Shown: piece by piece, positions 61,727 to 64,000 of the stretch | How positions within the stretch are numbered: the stretch's first letter is position 1 | Layout: every line of letters begins with the position of its first letter | From: Nemertoderma westbladi | Lineage: Eukaryota; Xenacoelomorpha; Nemertodermatida; Nemertodermatidae | Direction of reading: 5' to 3' | Assembly (NCBI GenBank): GCA_032718475.1 | Contig: JAUCBJ010000872.1 | Coordinates: forward strand, 1 to 64,000 | Length of the DNA: 64,000 nt | The notes under the pieces: model-generated | The model's database searches: none | What the model was told of the DNA's origin: nothing | What the model saw: the letters and a program-made list of their open reading frames with translations, nothing else | Translations under genes and position numbers: made by a program

Positions 61727-64000
61727 CAACTCCCGTGAGTTTCTGGAAGCCATACCGGTAGAAGATCGCGGAGCGAAAGACCTAGACTTAATAAAGGACG
61801 ATCTTCCTGAAACCAAGACGCTAGGCTTGAAGTGGGACACTGAAAGAGACATCCTGTTTTTTCAGTTAAAACAGCGAGATAATCCAGTTCGGACCAAACG
61901 GATTTGTTTAAGTATCCTGAGCACTTATTTCGACCCATTGGGATTTATTAGCCCAGTTATATTGATTGCTCGGAGTTTAGTACAACAAATGTGGCTTGAA
62001 AACCACTCATGGGACGATCCGCTTAAAGGGGAATTGTTAAAGAAATGGATGAAATGGGAAGATTCTCTACCTGCCATCGAGAACTTTATAATTTCCCGTG
62101 CATATTTTGGCCATGTTCTTCCTACGTATTCCTATCAACTCCATGTGTTTGGAGACACCAGCGACATGGGAATAGGTATAGTAGCATATCTGCGAGTCGA
62201 AACTCCGGATGGGATCAAAGTCGCCTTGGTTACCTCTAAGGCATTGATTAACAACAAGTTAAAGGTTCCTCGAGCGGAGTTAAAGGCGGCTTTATACGCT
62301 ACAGCCATCGGCCGGAACGTAACGGAACAAATCGACTATCCACTGGAGAAAACGGTTTATTGGACCGACGCTTTACTCGTGTTGGAGTATCTCACCAATG
62401 AAGTCTGTCAGTTTAGCGTTTTTGTTACTAACCGAGTAGCTATTATTCTTAGTCGCACAAAGATAGATCAATGGAGACATTGCCCTGGTACGATTAATCC
62501 AGCCGATATCGCCTCCAGGGGAGCAACTCCACAGAAACTGATAGATACTCCAGATTGGTTGGGTGGACCCGACTTCCTGAGCAAGGAAGAGGATGAATGG
62601 CCTCCTCACCTTACCACGGCAGAGATTAGACAAGCCAAGGGAGCGGAGACAGTCAAACCTAAAACCCGGGCGAGTAAATCGAAGTTATTTAAACCGACTA
62701 TCGATCTATCTGTATTACACACTTCCGGGAATGATGCTTCGGATCCACAATCCCTCAACACAAATAAGTCTGTTGTGGAAATTAGAGATAAAGATTGGAA
62801 ATCTGGAATACCAGACGTCTCGCAAGGAATCTCACCCATGCTGCAGAGAGCAATGCATCATTACAGTTCCTGGAATCGGCTCTGTAAAGCCGTCACATAT
62901 TTTAGACGATGTTTTCATCATCACTACTCCAGGATGAAGACCACTAGTGATCACGCTCCATTGACATCTGTACAAGTTCATGTTATTAAGAATTTACCCA
63001 AATATAAGATATCTGATCGTTTTCTAAAAGAGAAAATTAGTCACCAGGAGTATGAAGAAACAAATAAACAGATACTGAGACTCCTGCAATGCTATGAGGA
63101 TTCCGAAAAGTACTTCCTGTTGTTGAGAAATCCGCAGATGCGCTTAAGGGATCGATTCTCGAGCACAATGATAGATGGGTTAATACGTGTTGGAGGAAGA
63201 CTCACCAACGCGCCCTTATCCTTTGACACCAAATTCCCCATACTTATTAGAAATCTTGAAGTACAAATCAAGATGATTGTAGACGTTCACAGTAAACTTT
63301 ACCATGCTGGTAGAGAACGAATTCTTAGCGAAATTCGAACTCGCTATTATTTTGATAAACCCCGTAGAGCTCTGAACCAAGTTCTTAGGAACTGCATACC
63401 CTGTAGGAAAGCATTCAGTAGGCCTTTAACACAGCGAGAGGCAGAATTACCTAGGGAACGAGTAAGCTTCTATGAACCACCTTTTACTAATACTGGTGTA
63501 GATTTATTTGGCCCTATTGAAGTATATCGTGCGAGGACTATAGTCAAGAGATGGTGTGTCATCTTCGTGTGCATGACTTGTAGAGCCATCCATCTCGATA
63601 TGGTGAACGATCTATCTACCAACAGCTTCGTCTTAAGTTTACGACGACAGATCGCTCGCTTCGGGACGAGTAATACCATGAGATCGGATAAAGGAACGAA
63701 CTTCATAGGTGCCAACAACGAGATACAGGCTTACTTGAAGGACTGGAACCAAAGACAGGTGGACGACCAGCTAAGGATAACAGCGTCTAGCTGGACCTTC
63801 AATGCTGCCGACGCCCCTTGGTGGGGAGGAAGTTGGGAGAGATTAATTCGAAGTGTCAAAACCGCATTTCACTTTATAGTGCCATGCCGCGCGTATCTCA
63901 CCGACGAACTTTTGCGGACGTTAATGGAGGAAATCGCTGCCTATCTCAACGAGAGACCGCTTATGCCAGTCTCATCGAGTCCCGATTCCCTGGAAGCGCT
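61656..64000 (+). pseudogene. BEL-2 pol remainder: RT thumb, RNase H, integrase (shifted frame, partial)
   Basis: Reading the frame starting at 61656 there is no stop to the end of the window (about 781 codons). It begins AIAVAKGTVECLKRGGFRLT, the BEL sequence after the YVDD box, then TLGLKWDTERD. RNase H is recognisable by VFGDTSDMGIG (62143), RAELKAALYA and YWTDALLV (about 62355), and HCPGTINPADIASRG. Integrase has the H2C2 zinc site (HSKLYHAGRE ... CIPCRK, 63286-63410) and all three catalytic acids: Asp in GVDLFGP (about 63500), Asp in RSDKGTNF (about 63685), Glu in GGSWERLI (about 63838), with about 50 residues between the last two. It cannot be translated from the Gag frame because of the upstream lesion. 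Confidence 0.85.

Larger units (their letters stand above)
53059..64000 (+). mobile_element. BEL-2: BEL/Pao LTR retrotransposon, continues past the window
   Basis: 5' LTR, 2.2-kb leader, Gag-protease-RT ORF, then RNase H and integrase in another frame, cut by the window edge at 64000. It is inserted directly after the last coding block of LINE-H. The one lesion that stands out is a deletion with frame change at about 61655 that removes the RT YVDD box. Confidence 0.9.

Overview
The window is animal DNA, almost certainly from an invertebrate. The only recognisable cellular gene is a pair of spliced exons of a histidine-decarboxylase-like enzyme, with introns and GT/AG borders, at 21.4-21.9 kb. 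Most of the rest is transposable elements and tandem repeats: BEL/Pao LTR retrotransposons, RTE-like and CR1/L2-like LINEs, a piggyBac-like non-autonomous element, a 6.5-kb satellite and several minisatellites. I see no bacterial or viral gene blocks, no rRNA, tRNA or CRISPR, and cannot name the species.

Layout. 0-3.2 kb: a decayed coding remnant, a 21-bp minisatellite and a foldback (MITE-like) element. 3.26-17.08 kb: a plus-strand BEL solo LTR (TSD GCCAT) split by a complete 12.6-kb minus-strand BEL element (BEL-1, TSD CCGGT). BEL-1 keeps one long Gag-protease ORF but lacks reverse transcriptase, RNase H and integrase; its two 1192-bp LTRs differ at only two positions that I found. 17.2-18.76 kb: piggyBac-like element with TTAA TSDs and internal 163-bp repeats. 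18.87-21.18 kb: RTE-like LINE interrupted by an antisense LINE. 21.4-22.7 kb: Hdc-like exons running into an 18-copy, 45-bp minisatellite that repeats the exon's splice donor. 23.0-24.9 kb: two more LINE pieces, one flanked by a 205-bp direct duplication. 25.9-32.35 kb: about 90 copies of a 71/72-bp satellite, fused at its right end to a LINE RT remnant. 33-37 kb: no genes seen. 37.1-45.2 kb: a patchwork of broken LINEs on both strands. 46.1-53.0 kb: a CR1/L2-like LINE (LINE-H) carrying two other LINE insertions, each with an 11-bp TSD. 53.06 kb to the end: a second BEL element (BEL-2, plus strand), intact from the 5' LTR through Gag-protease into RT, with a lesion that removes the RT YVDD box and shifts frame, then open through RNase H and integrase to the window edge.

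How the parts relate. BEL-1 and BEL-2 are the same lineage: they share Gag, a 2.2-kb leader with a 288-bp internal duplication, a conserved hairpin and phased TACCGGTA sites. Neither encodes a working RT, so the recent insertion of BEL-1 implies enzyme supplied in trans by another copy. The nesting gives relative ages: solo LTR before BEL-1; LINE-H before LINE-I, LINE-D and BEL-2. The same RTE family (copies A, B, D) is nearly identical at three sites, so it was active recently.
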